The notes: generated from the letters alone by a model not told the origin. A stretch of DNA of 64,000 bases from Symbiodinium microadriaticum (GCA_001939145.1 LSRX01001469.1:1-64000), one strand, 5' to 3'; numbered from the stretch's first letter, positions 45,415 through 57,562 are shown. A program made the numbers and translations.

Positions 45415-48400
45415 TTAGCTGATGATGCAGTATCGCGTCTTGCGAAGCACCTTCAGACGCTCCTGAACCAAGTCAGAAACAGAGCCGTCGATCCCCTTCT
45501 CAGAGCAGATCTGCTCTGCTAGCTCCAAAACCTTCTTTGCCTCGGCATCCTCGCAAGGCAGAACGCTTTCAAGGTCCTTATCCAGCTCTGCTTCCCTGGT
45601 CCTCTCGAGCATCCAGCAGTGCACTGCCCAAATCCAGCAGGACCAGAACCCCGCTCTTGCTGTGGAGCTGTTCTGCGTCCTCTGAAAGGGAACTTCTCAG
45701 CGTATTCATCGAGTCATTCTGAAGTCATCAGAAAGTGCTCCTCCAGGAGCTTTCTTGCTTCCCACAGAAGCTCCAGTTCGCGCTGCGCATCACCCAGCTT
45801 GCAGAAACATCGTGCTGCTCGTTGCAACACTGACGCACCTGGCTCATTTCCTAGAGGGCCTAGAATGTCACAACACACCAACGCACAAGTCCGACTGCTG
45901 TGACCTTGAGGAGTTTGCAGCGAGCTGGTCTTCTCCAGAATGGCTTTGCTCTCGTCCTTGCTTCAGGCTCTGGCACTAGACGTGGCTGTGCGGGATGACA
46001 ACAGCAGAACAGGGTCAACATGCAACATGCTAGCCCAAGCTGCAAATTCAACAATCGCCGCTTGTATGTCCCCGAGCATGAAGTGGCACAGTCCCAGTTG
46101 CTGCAACACGTGAGCACCATGAGGGCTATTGAGCTGGCCCAGCTGAATACGCAACGTCTTCGCCTGCTGCGCATGCTGAAGTCCTGCACTTGAGCCCAGC
46201 TTGCATTCGGCGACTCCCATCATGGCCAAGAGGTCGGAAGCATCCAACGAACCTCGGAGTAGCGGCTTTGATGGACGATCTCGTAGCTGCACTCAAGCAA
46301 GCTTCACTCGAAGGCAATCCGACGGCAGGCGCACAAGTGACAGTAAAGTCTAAAGTCTGAAGGCGTGGTTGCTAGAACATCGAAGCCCCACGAGTACTCT
46401 GAAGCCGCCAAGTGGAACGACATGAACAATTGTGTTGAACTCGAGCTTTCAACAGATTGGCACCAGGCAAGGAATCACTGTTGTCCGCAGAATGGCAAGA
46501 CCCAAAGCATCTCAGCTGTTTAGGGACTTATGCATCACTCTGCTTCATGTTTGCTGGCCATGATCTCACAAGCCTTGCAAATCCTGAAGGCATCCCAAAC
46601 CGAAGCCTGGGGAAGTATGCGTAGTGGCGAGCAGAGTATTGGATAATGTGGAGCACACTCTAAGCCGAAATAGGAGTGATGGTTGGCCAATCACAAGCCG
46701 CACCGCCTCAAAAGGGTTTTGCACTTATGCGTCGATCTCGTTCCGGCAGGAAGACTTGCTTGCTATCGGTCAAGCTAGCCTCGCCCTAGACCGTCAAGAC
46801 ATCCTTCACCGAAAAGGGGCTAGGGTCCATAAGTTCCAAGCAAGCCTTTCGGGTATTTTCAGATCTCTCTCATCGCTTCTTCCAAGTGTTTCAGTCTGCG
46901 AACCAGACTCTCTTTGGGACATTGTTCTGCGTCGAACCGAATTCTTGAGGCTTTCGGGGTTTTCCAAGTTGCAAACTGAGCAAACGCGGCCGTTGCAAGG
47001 TCGCTCTGCGGACATGTCAGCCCACTAGGGTCACTAAGGGGCCTAAAGACTGACGAGCTGCACGAAATGGTTTCCAATCAGTTTGAAACCCGGCTTGAAA
47101 CCCGGCCTGTCATGACCGTTAGGCCAGCATCAAAGGTGAGAAATGTTTCATCCCACATGTTTGGGGTTCTCAAGATTGCCTTCCTCAGTCCCTTTGCTTT
47201 CCCTGTGAAGCTCCTCTCGCATTTCGCTTGCGCTGGGTACATTCGTCAATATGCTTTGAAAGGCGCTCCAGCATTACTATCAGCTCTCCCGCCTATCTGA
47301 GATGGGACTGCGGCCGTGACCAGACCATTACCATGTGCATGCAGACACTCTCTAGACCTCCGAAGCAGACGTTTATCAAGCCCGAGCAACTCCCAGGATC
47401 ACCTCCAATTATCAGGGAGGGGTCTTTGTCAACATCTCGATGCATCCAGGGAGCGTTCCAAGCCACAGACCTGCCTTATCTCCCAGGCTTGCTCGTAGTT
47501 GGCAAGGGCTTCTTCCATGCGACCCATCTCCTGCAGATTGGCCGCGACACAGGTGAGGACGGCAGCACCGTCGTGAGACTCCAGTTGGTTCAGCTGTCGC
47601 AGTATCCCCAAGGCTTTCTGGAAGGCTTCCGCTGCTGCCTCGTTTTGGCCCAAATAGTCGTAATTTTTCCCCACCACTCGCCACAAATTCGCCTTCTCGA
47701 TGGTCCCTTCTTCGCTAGGCGTGAATGCTGTGTCTATGGATGCCGACAGCAGCGTACAAGCATCGTCGAACTTGCCCAGCCGATGCAGTAGATTTGCTGT
47801 CCTTGATTTCGGAAATCACAACGTACTGGAGGCAAGCTGCTAGCTGTTGGGTTGACGAAAACTCTGTTTGCATGACCCGTCAGCCGATTGAACCCAAATG
47901 AAGCAGCAGACCTTGGGCGAGGAAGCCGGTTCTCACCAGTGCGGTCGCTGGAATGCGCGCACGGGTGTGTCTGCGCTCAACTTCTATGCCTACGAAGATG
48001 TACTTCCGTACCTCAGCTAATGATTCTGTTCTTCTGTTTCAGATTCAGAAGCACTCGTACATTTTTTGCAACAACGCCGGTCTGCATGTGGTGAGGATGT
48101 CAGTATGGACTATCAATGACGTACCTGCGCAATGACAATGGCTTGAAAGCTGAGCTGAGAACACTCTCTGCAAAATCATCCGGGCACTTTGCTGCAACGA
48201 TCATATTGCTGCAACGATCATATTGGACAGGGAAAAGTTCTGAAACACTGAATAGCGGCCGTTAGGAACGTGTGACTCCCAACCGTAATTCCGTGCAAGC
48301 GTGTCGGACTCCCGGTGAGCGGGGCATTCTTTAATGCATGGGAATACTTTCTGAGTTTCTGAAGAAGTGAACTTTCCAGACCTCCGAAAGACCCGCCGGA

Positions 48401-51400
48401 GTTCTGATTCCTGACGCTGGATGGTTGGTCTCCTGCTGACTCTCGACAGTTCACCAGCAAGCTCCACTTAAAGCTATTTTTGTTTTGTCGCGTGCAGCTG
48501 GAACGACATAAATGTCAGAGGGGCCCCTGTCCACGATGTTACGACAACCAAGATTCCCCACCTCTCGAAGAACCTATTCTTGATGCCGGAGAGGTGCACA
48601 GCACTCCGGTCATTTGTGCGTGTGTGTGTGTATGTGTAAGAAAGTGTATGGCGTGTAGGTAAGTAGGTAGGCAGGTAGGTAGGTAGGTAGGTAGGTAGGT
48701 AGGTAGGCCGGGTGCTAGTTGGTGAGTCGATAAAAGGAAAGAATGTGGGTAGATAGGTAAGTATATACTTACTAGGCAGGGATCGCGGGTGGTGCTCTGT
48801 GCAAAAGAACAAACATTGCCACGCATCTCTGAAACAGCGGTCGCTGCCGAATCTCCACGTAATCCACCTTTGGCCACTTGGTCGCAGCACTCTGCATATG
48901 CAGCTTCGGCCAGCCAAGATAACAACCTCTGCCGAACGACCTCAACCACACAGTTGTCGATGCACATTCAACATTCGTGATTGAGCAACATCGGAAACAG
49001 TGCTTCCAGCAACGAAAACTGAGTGATTGCATAGTCCTAGCTATTAGCTCTTGCTGGTGCCTGCGAACTGTCACGAAAGCACAGGTTTCTCCTTGGCATC
49101 TTGGTCTCTGGCTTGGTTGAGACTCTCCAAACCCACGCCATCTCGGACTATTTGCAGTATCATGTCCTTGTCGCTGGCCACAGATGCCTGCGCGGTCTCC
49201 AAATCAAGCTGCTCCAAGGCAGACCACAAGTAGCCTCAGGAAAGTGTCAACAACCGAGGCAATATCAAAATAACATGTTTTATATTCTTGGCCACTGACA
49301 CTGCTTATCCCAAAAAGCCGGCCAAGAAGCTCGTGAGAGCACCAGTGTTGGCGATGCTGCCGCAAAATTTCACGACTTCGCTGGGCGGCATCACCACAGT
49401 CAGTCTACACGATTCGTCGCTGATCGCCGTGAACAGCTCAAACACGCACCATGCCCTCGTCACGTACACCTTTTTGGTTGATGTGGATTGCAAACAACAT
49501 CAACACAGAGAACTTTCCCTTCCAAGCAGAATGAACTCTGTTGCTGTTGCTGCTGATGGTGTGATTTTTGGTGGAGCTGGTCGCTGGCTGCTTGATGAAA
49601 CCTTTCCTCAAAGCGAGATGGGAAGCGACCCCCTGTTCGTCATGTGACGCTGGCACGAAGACGAATAAGTGAATTACTAGTATTACTAGCTACCGGACTG
49701 CACAAGTTGCGCTGTGCGACCGCTTGTCGCCAGCACTTTTGCAGTAAAGCTGTGGTAGGGCAGTCGGAACAGCACTTGTGGAAGAGGGATTGGGGCGAAA
49801 GCTAGGGCAGAGCAGCAGTGGAGAAGCCGAGGCGGCCAAGCGGACTTTTATTTGCCGCATGCCAGCGCTGCGCGTAGCAGGCGCCGCTGCCGCCAGGTGG
49901 CTCCTCGGGGCAGGAGCAGGACGCAAAGCTTGCAGGCGAGGTGCGACAAGAGCAGCAGGAAAACACGTCTACCGAAGGGTGTGGAGGAGTAAGATTTCCG
50001 AACTGAGCTTCTGTTGCTCAGGTTGTTGGGGATCAGACGCGCCTGAGCATGCGCACGAGGAGACACGACCAGGAGCCACCGCAAGACGACCTGGAGGTCG
50101 CAGTGTTGCCTGGCGCTGTTTTGTGCCGGGGTGAGCGACCGCTGCAGCTACCGACCTTTGGAAGCACCGGCCAGGAACCGCAGCCGGTGAGGAAACGCGG
50201 TTTACTGAAATGTGCAACATCTCTCAAGTTGGGCAGAAATGTTGCATGCCCTAACGGAGCAGACCCTATGGATCTTCCAAAAAAAAGCATGATTCGGCTA
50301 GTAAACTTTGCAGTCCGGGCAAACGATGGCAAGCTTGGCAAGCCAAGCACGGGGCTTGGAGCAGTGACTCCGGAGACCCTCAAGTCCAAGCTCAAGCCCG
50401 GGGCCCAACACTCTCAGGTCACAGACCTTCTGCCGGTCATCCAAGAGCCACTTCTTAACAGTTCTCGGGCGACACAAAGATTAGAGCTCTACGTGGGATT
50501 TGGGCGGCGGCCAGGAACCTGGTTTAAGGACGGGAAAGGATGCTGAAAGGGATTAGGGATGCAGGCTTCGAAGATTTGCAATTTGGCTTCCGCAGAGTTA
50601 GGACCGGCGGGCTGGAACTGCAACCTAGGACTGCCTAAGCATTTTTACCCGGGAATCGGGAATCCCAATGCCGTCAGCCCAAGCGCCTCGTGCGCGTCGT
50701 CCAACGGGCATCAGGAACCTCGAGCGGGAATTAGAGTTCCACGCGGGTGTGGGCGGCACCTGGAGCTTGGAACGCTTTGGGAGCGCCTCCAAATTAGAGT
50801 GTTTCCTCGGGACCCCAGACCCCAAAACCCCTCGGCGAGCTCAGATGCCTTCATCGCTGGAGCTCGGAGCCTCGCAGAGATCATGTCGAAGCCGATGATG
50901 GAACGGCCATCCTCGAAGCACTGCCGGCAGAGTCCTGAGCGCATGTTAGAACAGAACGAAGCTACTTCAGGAGGCTCGACATCGGGAATTGCATGGAATG
51001 GCCTCTACGGGTTTTCTACGAATTTCGATGATTGGGCTGCAAGTCTTCTGGCCGAGATTCGGACGCGACGTCTACATCCGGCACAGAGCATGGCTCAAGG
51101 GCTACTGTTAAGGAAAGACAGGCCGCCGGCCGGAGTTTTCTTGCTCATGTTGGTTGGCTGGGCGGAAGAGCCTGAGCGTAGGAGCCACAATCATGCTTGT
51201 TGCAACGCAGGAGATTGGAACAGTCACAGCAAACATCATACGAGCCAAGCAACTCAAAAACAAGAAGGCGCATCATTGATGCCGGGCCGGGCCGGCGCGG
51301 CGAGCATCACGAGCATCATTGGCGCCCGGCCGGGCCCAGGAGGCCAGCATCATGAGCATCATTGGCGGCTTGTTTCTCCGTTCCAGGGCAAGCCGAAACA

Positions 51401-52823
51401 CTCCCTTTTAATGCCGAAAAGGAGGGGGTCCGCCCCAACAGGAAAATGCAGCTCCAATCAGCTCCAGGTGCAGTCTAGCTCGGGAAACCGGCACCATTTG
51501 ACAGAATTTTGGGGGGGCCCTTTCCCCACACCCCTTGTTGCAACCTTCGGTTGATAAGAAACTCCGCTAGCCCCGAAGGCTAGCTTGCGTGATAATCTGG
51601 TCGAAAAGGTGTTCCTCTGCAGTCGAAGCACAGGCCTGTCCCAAGGAGCCATCAAGGCCAACACCTTGCCAATTCCACGCACTCTGCTGCGGAACGCCGC
51701 GCGAAACTCCTCAAAAGGAATTTCATCTCCCCGTTCTCGGACCTCCATGCGGAGCATACAAGGGTCAGCTTTCACTCAACAGCGAACTTCTTCTTTGCCT
51801 CGATCACGCGATGCTGGTTGATGCAAAGGCAGCAAATCCAGAAGTAGGTGCCTCTAGTGCAGGTAATCTGCTTGTAGAATGTTACATTGCTACAATTTTC
51901 AAAGGTGCAAGACCAATGATTCGCTGTGCACGCTGACATTGGCTCTGCAAAACGGCCTTCAAAAGATTTATGTCGGACCGATATTCAGATCAGGTTTTGT
52001 CACGGGCCACCCTGCGCAGGATCGGATAGGAATCTAGAGTGAGAGAGCGCTCGATGAAGACTCGCTGCGCAGCATGTGGCGTTTACCATGCCGGCACCAC
52101 ATTAGGCTTCTGACAAACATCAATATCGGGCTGTCGCACACCTCCCAAGAAAGTAAGCCTACACGAAGGATCGCCCCGCCCGCCTTCCTGATGCGTTTGC
52201 CGTACTGCTTTCATACGAGAGTACATGCCGCACGAAATAGGCCAAGTGCCTGGCTCTGTGCTGTGCGGTCCTGCCTGGTTTGTCTACCAGTAGCCGCGTC
52301 CCTAGCGGCCCTAGCAGATTGATTGTTGCATCTCCTCGCCCTTGTTTTCTCTCTGCATTTCATGTTTGCATGCGAAGTTGGCAAGCCGTTGGCACCACCA
52401 GTAATCGTTGCGCTGGGATACAGAGATCTACCGTCCGTGATGTGTCGTTGCCGTCTTCCCTACCACAAGTCCTTCTGCTTCAGCCTAGGCACTCTTCGGG
52501 TCGTGATTCTTCTTCTGGCAATGGTGTGACAAAGCTGAAACTACATCTCCCACCTGGTAGCCCCAGGAGTAGCTCAGCATGTAGTCGGAGTTTCCCACAT
52601 GCTCTGGCCCGGAAAGTGCATCCACATATGACGACCCCAACTTCTGAGTCTGTGGACACACCACGTTGCTGCCGCGTGGACGGATGACAGCAGGTTCGAT
52701 GGTGTAGAAGTTATCTGTACGGGCACAACCCACTTCAAGGATTTGGTCGACGAATTCCGTGTCCAAATGGAAAGAGCTCACACCGTTCAGGCAGCATGTC
52801 TGCTCATCTAAAGCAGCATCCAT
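45415..52823 (-). CDS. TIR-like domain plus TPR repeat protein, multi-exon
   Basis: Exons resolved: 52823-52493, 51851-51781, 51742-51632, 49469-49343, 49234-49083, 48940-48773, 47801-47471, 46252-46041, 45956-45905 and 45850 onward. The ATG at 52823 directly follows an in-frame TAG. Block 1 ends DYMLSYSWGYQVGDVVSALS. Block 2 is FWICCLCINQH. Block 3 is IPFEEFRAAFRSRVRGIGKV then LALMAPWDRP. Block 4 is VYVTRAWCVFELFTA. Together they follow TIR strand/helix order, with WCxxEL holding the glutamate that is catalytic in NADase TIRs (codon 49439-49437). A helical part (WSALEQLDLETAQASVASDK) follows. TPR repeats come next, such as EAAAEAFQKALGILRQLNQL, MEEALANYEQAWEIRQ and QHAQQAKTLRIQLGQL. The extreme 3' end (RLKVLRKTRYCIIS-stop at 45415) is in a frame not yet joined. 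One intron (49470-51631) is 2.16 kb. Role inferred as signalling or protein-protein scaffold; enzymatic activity is unproven. Confidence 0.75.
45957..46040 (-). other. GC-AG intron in the TIR/TPR gene
   Basis: Read on the minus strand it starts GCTTGG and ends CAAG, 84 bases long, joining …IVEFA to DESKAILEKTSSLQ in phase 0 within TPR helices. Confidence 0.55.
48655..48715. repeat. (TAGG)n microsatellite
   Basis: GTAGGTAGG repeats inside an intron of the TIR/TPR gene. Confidence 0.9.
49470..51631. other. large intron of the TIR/TPR gene containing unexplained open frames
   Basis: On the + strand, open frames run 50049-50546 and 50559-51554, in GC-rich sequence with no family motif. Two stretches inside (about 50490-50530 and 50727-50760) share a diverged ATTAGAG…GTGGG…GGGCGGC unit, suggesting an old tandem duplication. 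Short GGCCGGGC-rich repeats occur at 51284-51360. I see no independent gene here. Confidence 0.4.
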
Positions 52824-52880
52824 CTAGCGTTTGCAGCTCCAGAACTTCGAGAGCCATGCGGCAGGGTTGGGCAGGGGCTT

Positions 52881-53114
52881 AAACGTTTAACCGCCTCAAA
52901 CGTCCTGCTTCTCAGACCTTCAGAACTGCTACTCCGACGTTTAAACCGTTTAAACGTTTTTTCCGTTCAGACACATGTTCAAACACTCGACACCCGCGAA
53001 ATGTTTAAACATGTCTAAACGTGCAAACCCGACATGTTTAAACATGTTCAAACGTGCCGAACCCCGACCAATGTTTAAGCTGTTTAAATGCCCGGAATGT
53101 TTAAACGTTTAAAC
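52881..53114. promoter_or_regulatory. array of GTTTAAAC palindromes upstream of the TIR/TPR gene
   Basis: Six exact GTTTAAAC octamers (52939, 52948, 53003, 53036, 53099, 53107) plus AAACGTTT (52881) and several one-base variants lie within 234 bases. One copy sits in a perfect 16-base palindrome, ACATGTTTAAACATGT (53034-53049 region). The array begins about 60 bases upstream of the minus-strand start codon at 52823. A binding-site cluster is an inference; a decayed satellite is the alternative. Confidence 0.5.
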
Positions 53115-53524
53115 TCCAAACGTGTTTGGCCCATCTCTACCATGCGGTGATCCGAGCCGAAAGGCAATATCAACCACACAATCTGCTGATGCTCCTAGAC
53201 TAGATTCCGCATGCTGAATGTCATGTAATTCCCAGGCCCCCAAAAGGCTAAAGGTCTCATTGCAAAGTCTACGTGAACACCTGGAGAGGCAGAACCGACC
53301 CAGGTTTTCCGCATGCAGCCTGGCAAGTCCGAGGCTCTGGGCGCGAAATTGCGCAAGGTGCGCGGATATCTCCAGCCGAGTGCAACTCGACTGCGCATGA
53401 AGCCCAATGACATCCGCCTGATCGCTCATCATTCCAGTTCCTTGGAGGGACATGACTGTGGCATTGCCTTCACAAACCTATCACAGGAGGTCGCAAGATA
53501 GGCAAATCCATAGCGGCCATGAGA

Positions 53525-53660
53525 AGCCCCTACCCTCACCCCTAAACCCCTCAAACCTTAAACCTCCTAAACCCCCTTAAACCCCTAAACTCCTAAACCC
53601 TAAACCCTAAACACTGAACCCTAAACCCCAAACCCCTAAACCCCTAAACCCAAAATCCTT
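53525..53660. repeat. telomere-like (CCCTAAA)n array
   Basis: The densest such array in the window: about 15 CCCTAAA/CCTAAA heptamers with scattered substitutions. Confidence 0.8.
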
Positions 53661-53819
53661 ATGACCACCCCATGCCTCCTCCACAGCGAAAACAGCGAGA
53701 GGGTGGCTGCTTTTCCTGCGAGACTGCATGTTCTTGTGATTTGTAATCCTTCGCCATGCAAGCCTGGCATTCAGCGACGCGGAGCCTGCACGTAGCTTTA
53801 TTTCATTAGCTGGCATCTT

Positions 53820-54580
53820 CGTGTTTCTCCAGAGATGTACTAAGACCCTCCGGACCAGAAGATTCACAGAGCTCATGCGAGGGCAGGAATCTGGGCAAGC
53901 TTTGCACAAATGTCGCTGGATGCTGGTTTCCTGCCCTCTGCCGAGGACTTCGTCCTTGACCTTTAGCATGGTGCTGAAGTCGAAAATTGCGCACTTCTAT
54001 GTAGGTGCGCCATGTTGCACTCTGTACAATCCGGAACACAGCAGACACGATGGAAAATCATGGGAACCATTTGTTGCCTTCAACGACGTCCTTCGTCTCT
54101 TTTGGCTGAACACTTGACTCTAGCTTCAGCTCCGTGACATTGTCATCAACGACCACAAAGACTGTCACTGCACACCTTGGAATGAGCTGTCACCCAATTG
54201 ACTTCCGAAATTCACCACCAGCCCTACTCGCACGGCTTCCTCTGACTTTGAGTCTCTGTGTATTGGAGACTGCTCGGCAGGCCGATGCATTGTTGCGAGC
54301 TTCTGAGTCTCCAGCACGGCAACTGGCAGACAAGTTAATTCATCACGCGAGAATCGGGCTTCTGCATGTGAGTTCCAAGCGGGCCTGCAATGAATATAAG
54401 GACATAGTCACCGGGACCATCTGGAAAGGGCTGGACCTCGCTCTCACGCCACTGATACGGGCGCGCACAAACCCACGGCTTTGATTTGATTTGCTGCCTT
54501 GGCCTAGGACATTAGTTCTGGGCACTGCCACTGTCTCGCTCATGTTCGAGCATCGTGAATAAGAGCACGATCAATCTTAT
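53820..54580. other. unassigned frames
   Basis: + strand frames at 53821-54117 and 54134-54484 (…RQLADKLIHHARIGLLHVSS…) look partly coding but match no family I know. Confidence 0.25.
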
Positions 54581-54609
54581 TGCCTTAGTGCCGCCCACGA
54601 CTTGCCCCC

Positions 54610-54785
54610 CAAAATTCCCGGAAACTCCACGGGCCCACCCCAGGGGGCTGGACTCGCGGATGATCTGATTTTACACAATTCCTGGCGAGATCTGCTCGTA
54701 GCTCATAAGACCGTTCTGGCGCTCCTTGTGCATCTACAGGGCGCAGGCCTTCAGGTTCATCCTTCGAAGTGCAATCTCTCTCTCT
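54610..54785 (+). mobile_element. reverse transcriptase remnant
   Basis: The frame contains PPQGAGLADDLILHNSW and AHKTVLALLVHLQGAGLQVH followed by PSKC, matching the retroelement RT palm (A-DD) region and the helix that follows it. It is a broken fossil; the class (LINE or other) cannot be decided from this short piece. A microsatellite begins immediately downstream. Confidence 0.45.
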
Positions 54786-54819
54786 GTATATGTATATGTA
54801 CATGTACATGTACATGTAC

Positions 54820-54863
<44 letters not shown>

Positions 54864-54868
54864 ATGCA
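54781..54868. repeat. (TATGTA)n/(CATGTA)n microsatellite
   Basis: ATGTAC units grade into ATGTAT units. Confidence 0.9.
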
Positions 54869-55119
54869 TATTATGCATGTATCGCCTTAAAGGCAAGCTC
54901 TTGCGCCAGGCTCGCCGTCTTTTCGTGCACACAGAGATTAGAGAGAGAAAAGATTAGAGAGAGAAAAAGCACTCCAGTTTGGCACTTTGTCCCCACTTAA
55001 TCCGGTTGAGGCAGTTTCACTTCCTGGTGGCGGGGTAGCTAGCCCCGGTCCCGAATTGTGACAGGGAGTTCCTGAACATTGTGCCTGAATTTCGGGGGCA
55101 GCTCCTGAACAGGGCTACG

Positions 55120-55980
55120 CTCTAGTAGTAGTAGTAGTAGTAGTAGTCGTCGTCGTCGTCGTCGTTGTGGTGGCGGTGCTGCTGCTGCTGGTGGTGCTGG
55201 TGGTGGCACTGGTGGTGGCACTGGTGGTGGTGCTGGTGGTGGCGGTGGTGGTGGTGCTGGTGGTGGCACTGGTGGTGGCACTGGTGGTGGTGCTGGTGGT
55301 GGCGGTGGTGGTGGTGCTGGTGGTGGCACTGGTGGTGGCACTGGTGGTGGTGCTGGTGGTGGCGGTGGTGGTGGTGCTGGTGGTGGCACTGGTGGTGGCA
55401 CTGGTGGTGGTGCTGGTGGTGGCGGTGGTGGTGGTGCTGGTGGTGGCACTGGTGGTGGCACTGGTGGTGGTGCTGGTGGTGGCGGTGGTGGTGGTGCTGG
55501 TGGTGGCACTGGTGGTGGCACTGGTGGTGGTGCTGGTGGTGGCGGTGGTGGTGGTGCTGGTGGTGGCACTGGTGGTGGCACTGGTGGTGGTGCTGGTGGT
55601 GGCGGTGGTGGTGGTGCTGGTGGTGGCACTGGTGGTGGCACTGGTGGTGGTGCTGGTGGTGGCGGTGGTGGTGGTGCTGGTGGTGGCACTGGTGGTGGCA
55701 CTGGTGGTGGTGCTGGTGGTGGCGGTGGTGGTGGTGCTGGTGGTGGCACTGGTGGTGGCACTGGTGGTGGTGCTGGTGGTGGCGGTGGTGGTGGTGCTGG
55801 TGGTGGCACTGGTGGTGGCACTGGTGGTGGTGCTGGTGGTGGCGGTGGTGGTGGTGCTGGTGGTGGCACTGGTGGTGGCACTGGTGGTGGTGCTGGTGGT
55901 GGCGGTGGTGGTGGTGCTGGTGGTGGCGGTGGTGGTGGTGCTGGTGGTGGTGCTGGTGGTGGTACAGTAGTGGTAGTAGC

Positions 55981-56021
<41 letters not shown>

Positions 56022-56034
56022 CAGTAGCAGTAGC

Positions 56035-56068
<34 letters not shown>

Positions 56069-56183
56069 CTTAGTAGTAGTAGTCGTCGTAGTGGTAGTGG
56101 TAGTGGTAGTGGTAGTGGTAGTGGTAGTGGTAGTGGTAGTGGTAGTGGTAGTGGCAGTGGCAGTGGCAGTGGCAGTGGCAGTG

Positions 56184-56214
<31 letters not shown>

Positions 56215-56335
56215 GAGGAGGAGGAGGAGGAGGAGTAGTAGTAGTAGTAGTCGTGGTGGTGGTGGTGGTGGTGGTGGTGGTGGGGGTAGTAGTAGTCGTC
56301 GTCGTCGTCGTAGTCGTAGTAATACTGATGGACGA
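55120..56335. repeat. 60-bp minisatellite flanked by triplet repeats
   Basis: From about 55190 to 55930 a 60-base unit built from GGTGGT(G/T)GC triplets repeats about 12 times with essentially no differences. Flanks are (TAG)n/(CGT)n at 55125-55165 and (TAG)n, (GTG)n, (CAG)n and (GAG)n at 55965-56330. All units are multiples of three, so several frames stay open on both strands for hundreds of codons (Pro/Ala/Val, Trp, Val/Leu or Thr repeats). I treat these as non-coding. Confidence 0.9.
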
Positions 56336-56499
56336 GCCATAGCCTTGCAGTAGGTGGACTCCGCCAATATGTATCTCGCTTCGACCGGAACCATATCCCA
56401 TCCAACGCAGCACCACCACTCTACGTCTACGTCATGCCGTCGGTGTATTGACTCGGTCATTCAGCACAAACCTCACTAAGGATTGAATGAGGGTCTGCA

Positions 56500-57480
56500 A
56501 ATTGCGGCTTCGTGGGTAAGCTTTCGGCTTGGCCTTCACATAGGACTGTGTCGCTGCCCCGGTCTAGAACAGTACGGACGACAGGCAGAGTGGACTGTGA
56601 TGGAGAGTGTTCATGACGGCTTTGTGTGCTGTGTTTGTGCACGCCGTCTGTGTGTGTGTGTGTATGCCGGCAGCCGGGCCAAGGTTGTCCACCAAAGACT
56701 AAATCCAACAAACTGTCGTGTTTGGGTGGCTGCATTGTGGAGGCACCGATTTTCCTGGCAGTGGCTTTTGATTGTATCCTAAAGCCAGTCAGGGCATTGC
56801 ACCCCCTCGGCGACGACCCTGCGAGTACATCTTGTCCTTGCCAGCTGAACAAGGCCCGAAGTCATAATTCGTTGGAAACAACATATGCGCAAGAAACTCT
56901 TGCGCAACAACACCGGCATTCATCGACAACCCAACTTGTCAAGTATCGCAATGCAGGGACCGCATGGTTTGCACGTGAAAGACGACGAGACTTACCATGA
57001 CGAATCTCTGCTGCGCTGCAACGTCTGGGCACCCTGCTTTCGCCTGTGCTGCAGATGGCAGCAGCAGTGCTGCAGTGGAAAGAGCTGCTGGATGGATCTG
57101 CGCCGGCTCAGGTCATAGTCTTTTGCAAGAAAGGATCGTTCAGCATTTTCTCTGCTACAACAGATTTTTGAGTGCGAACATTGAAGCCGGGAAGGCAGTG
57201 GAGTCACCGAAGTCGCAACTTCCGGAAGCTGCGAACGTCCAAGCAACATCGTCGCACCAACATGCCCATACCGATGAAGACTCTCCCGGACTCCCGTGGC
57301 TTACCCGCCTTCAGCGGCTTGCCGGCATCGTCCCTGCAGGTTACACTGCCTGCCACATGCTTTTGATCTTTGCTGGAAGCATCTTGGTATCCTTGCTGGT
57401 ATACTGTGGTGCTGCTGCTAATCTCCAAATGCAGATGTGCTACATAATCGGCAGGAGTTATGCGATGGCGGAATGACTTG
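56500..57480 (+). CDS. possible hydrophobic C-terminal exon, hypothetical
   Basis: The + strand frame ending at 57476 contains NIEAGKAVESPKSQLPEAAN and then TACHMLLIFAGSILVSLLVY, a likely membrane helix. It is followed within bases by another coding-like exon in a different frame. No family is recognised. The region 56500-57000 shows nothing assignable. Confidence 0.3.
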
Positions 57481-57562
57481 CAGGCGCTTATGCGCCCGAT
57501 GCCCCTGTCTATATCAGCTTTTATTCGTCTTTCCCAGACCTGGCTGCGAGGCTCGCTGCAGG

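Noticed and set aside
50559-51554. 331-codon + strand frame as a gene
   Set aside because: It lies wholly inside an intron defined by a phase-exact join of the TIR-like exons on the other strand, is GC-rich and shows no family motif.
55039-56460. 473-codon Pro/Ala/Val-repeat and 434-codon Thr-repeat minus-strand frames
   Set aside because: They are frame artefacts of a triplet-based minisatellite, equally open in other frames and on the other strand.
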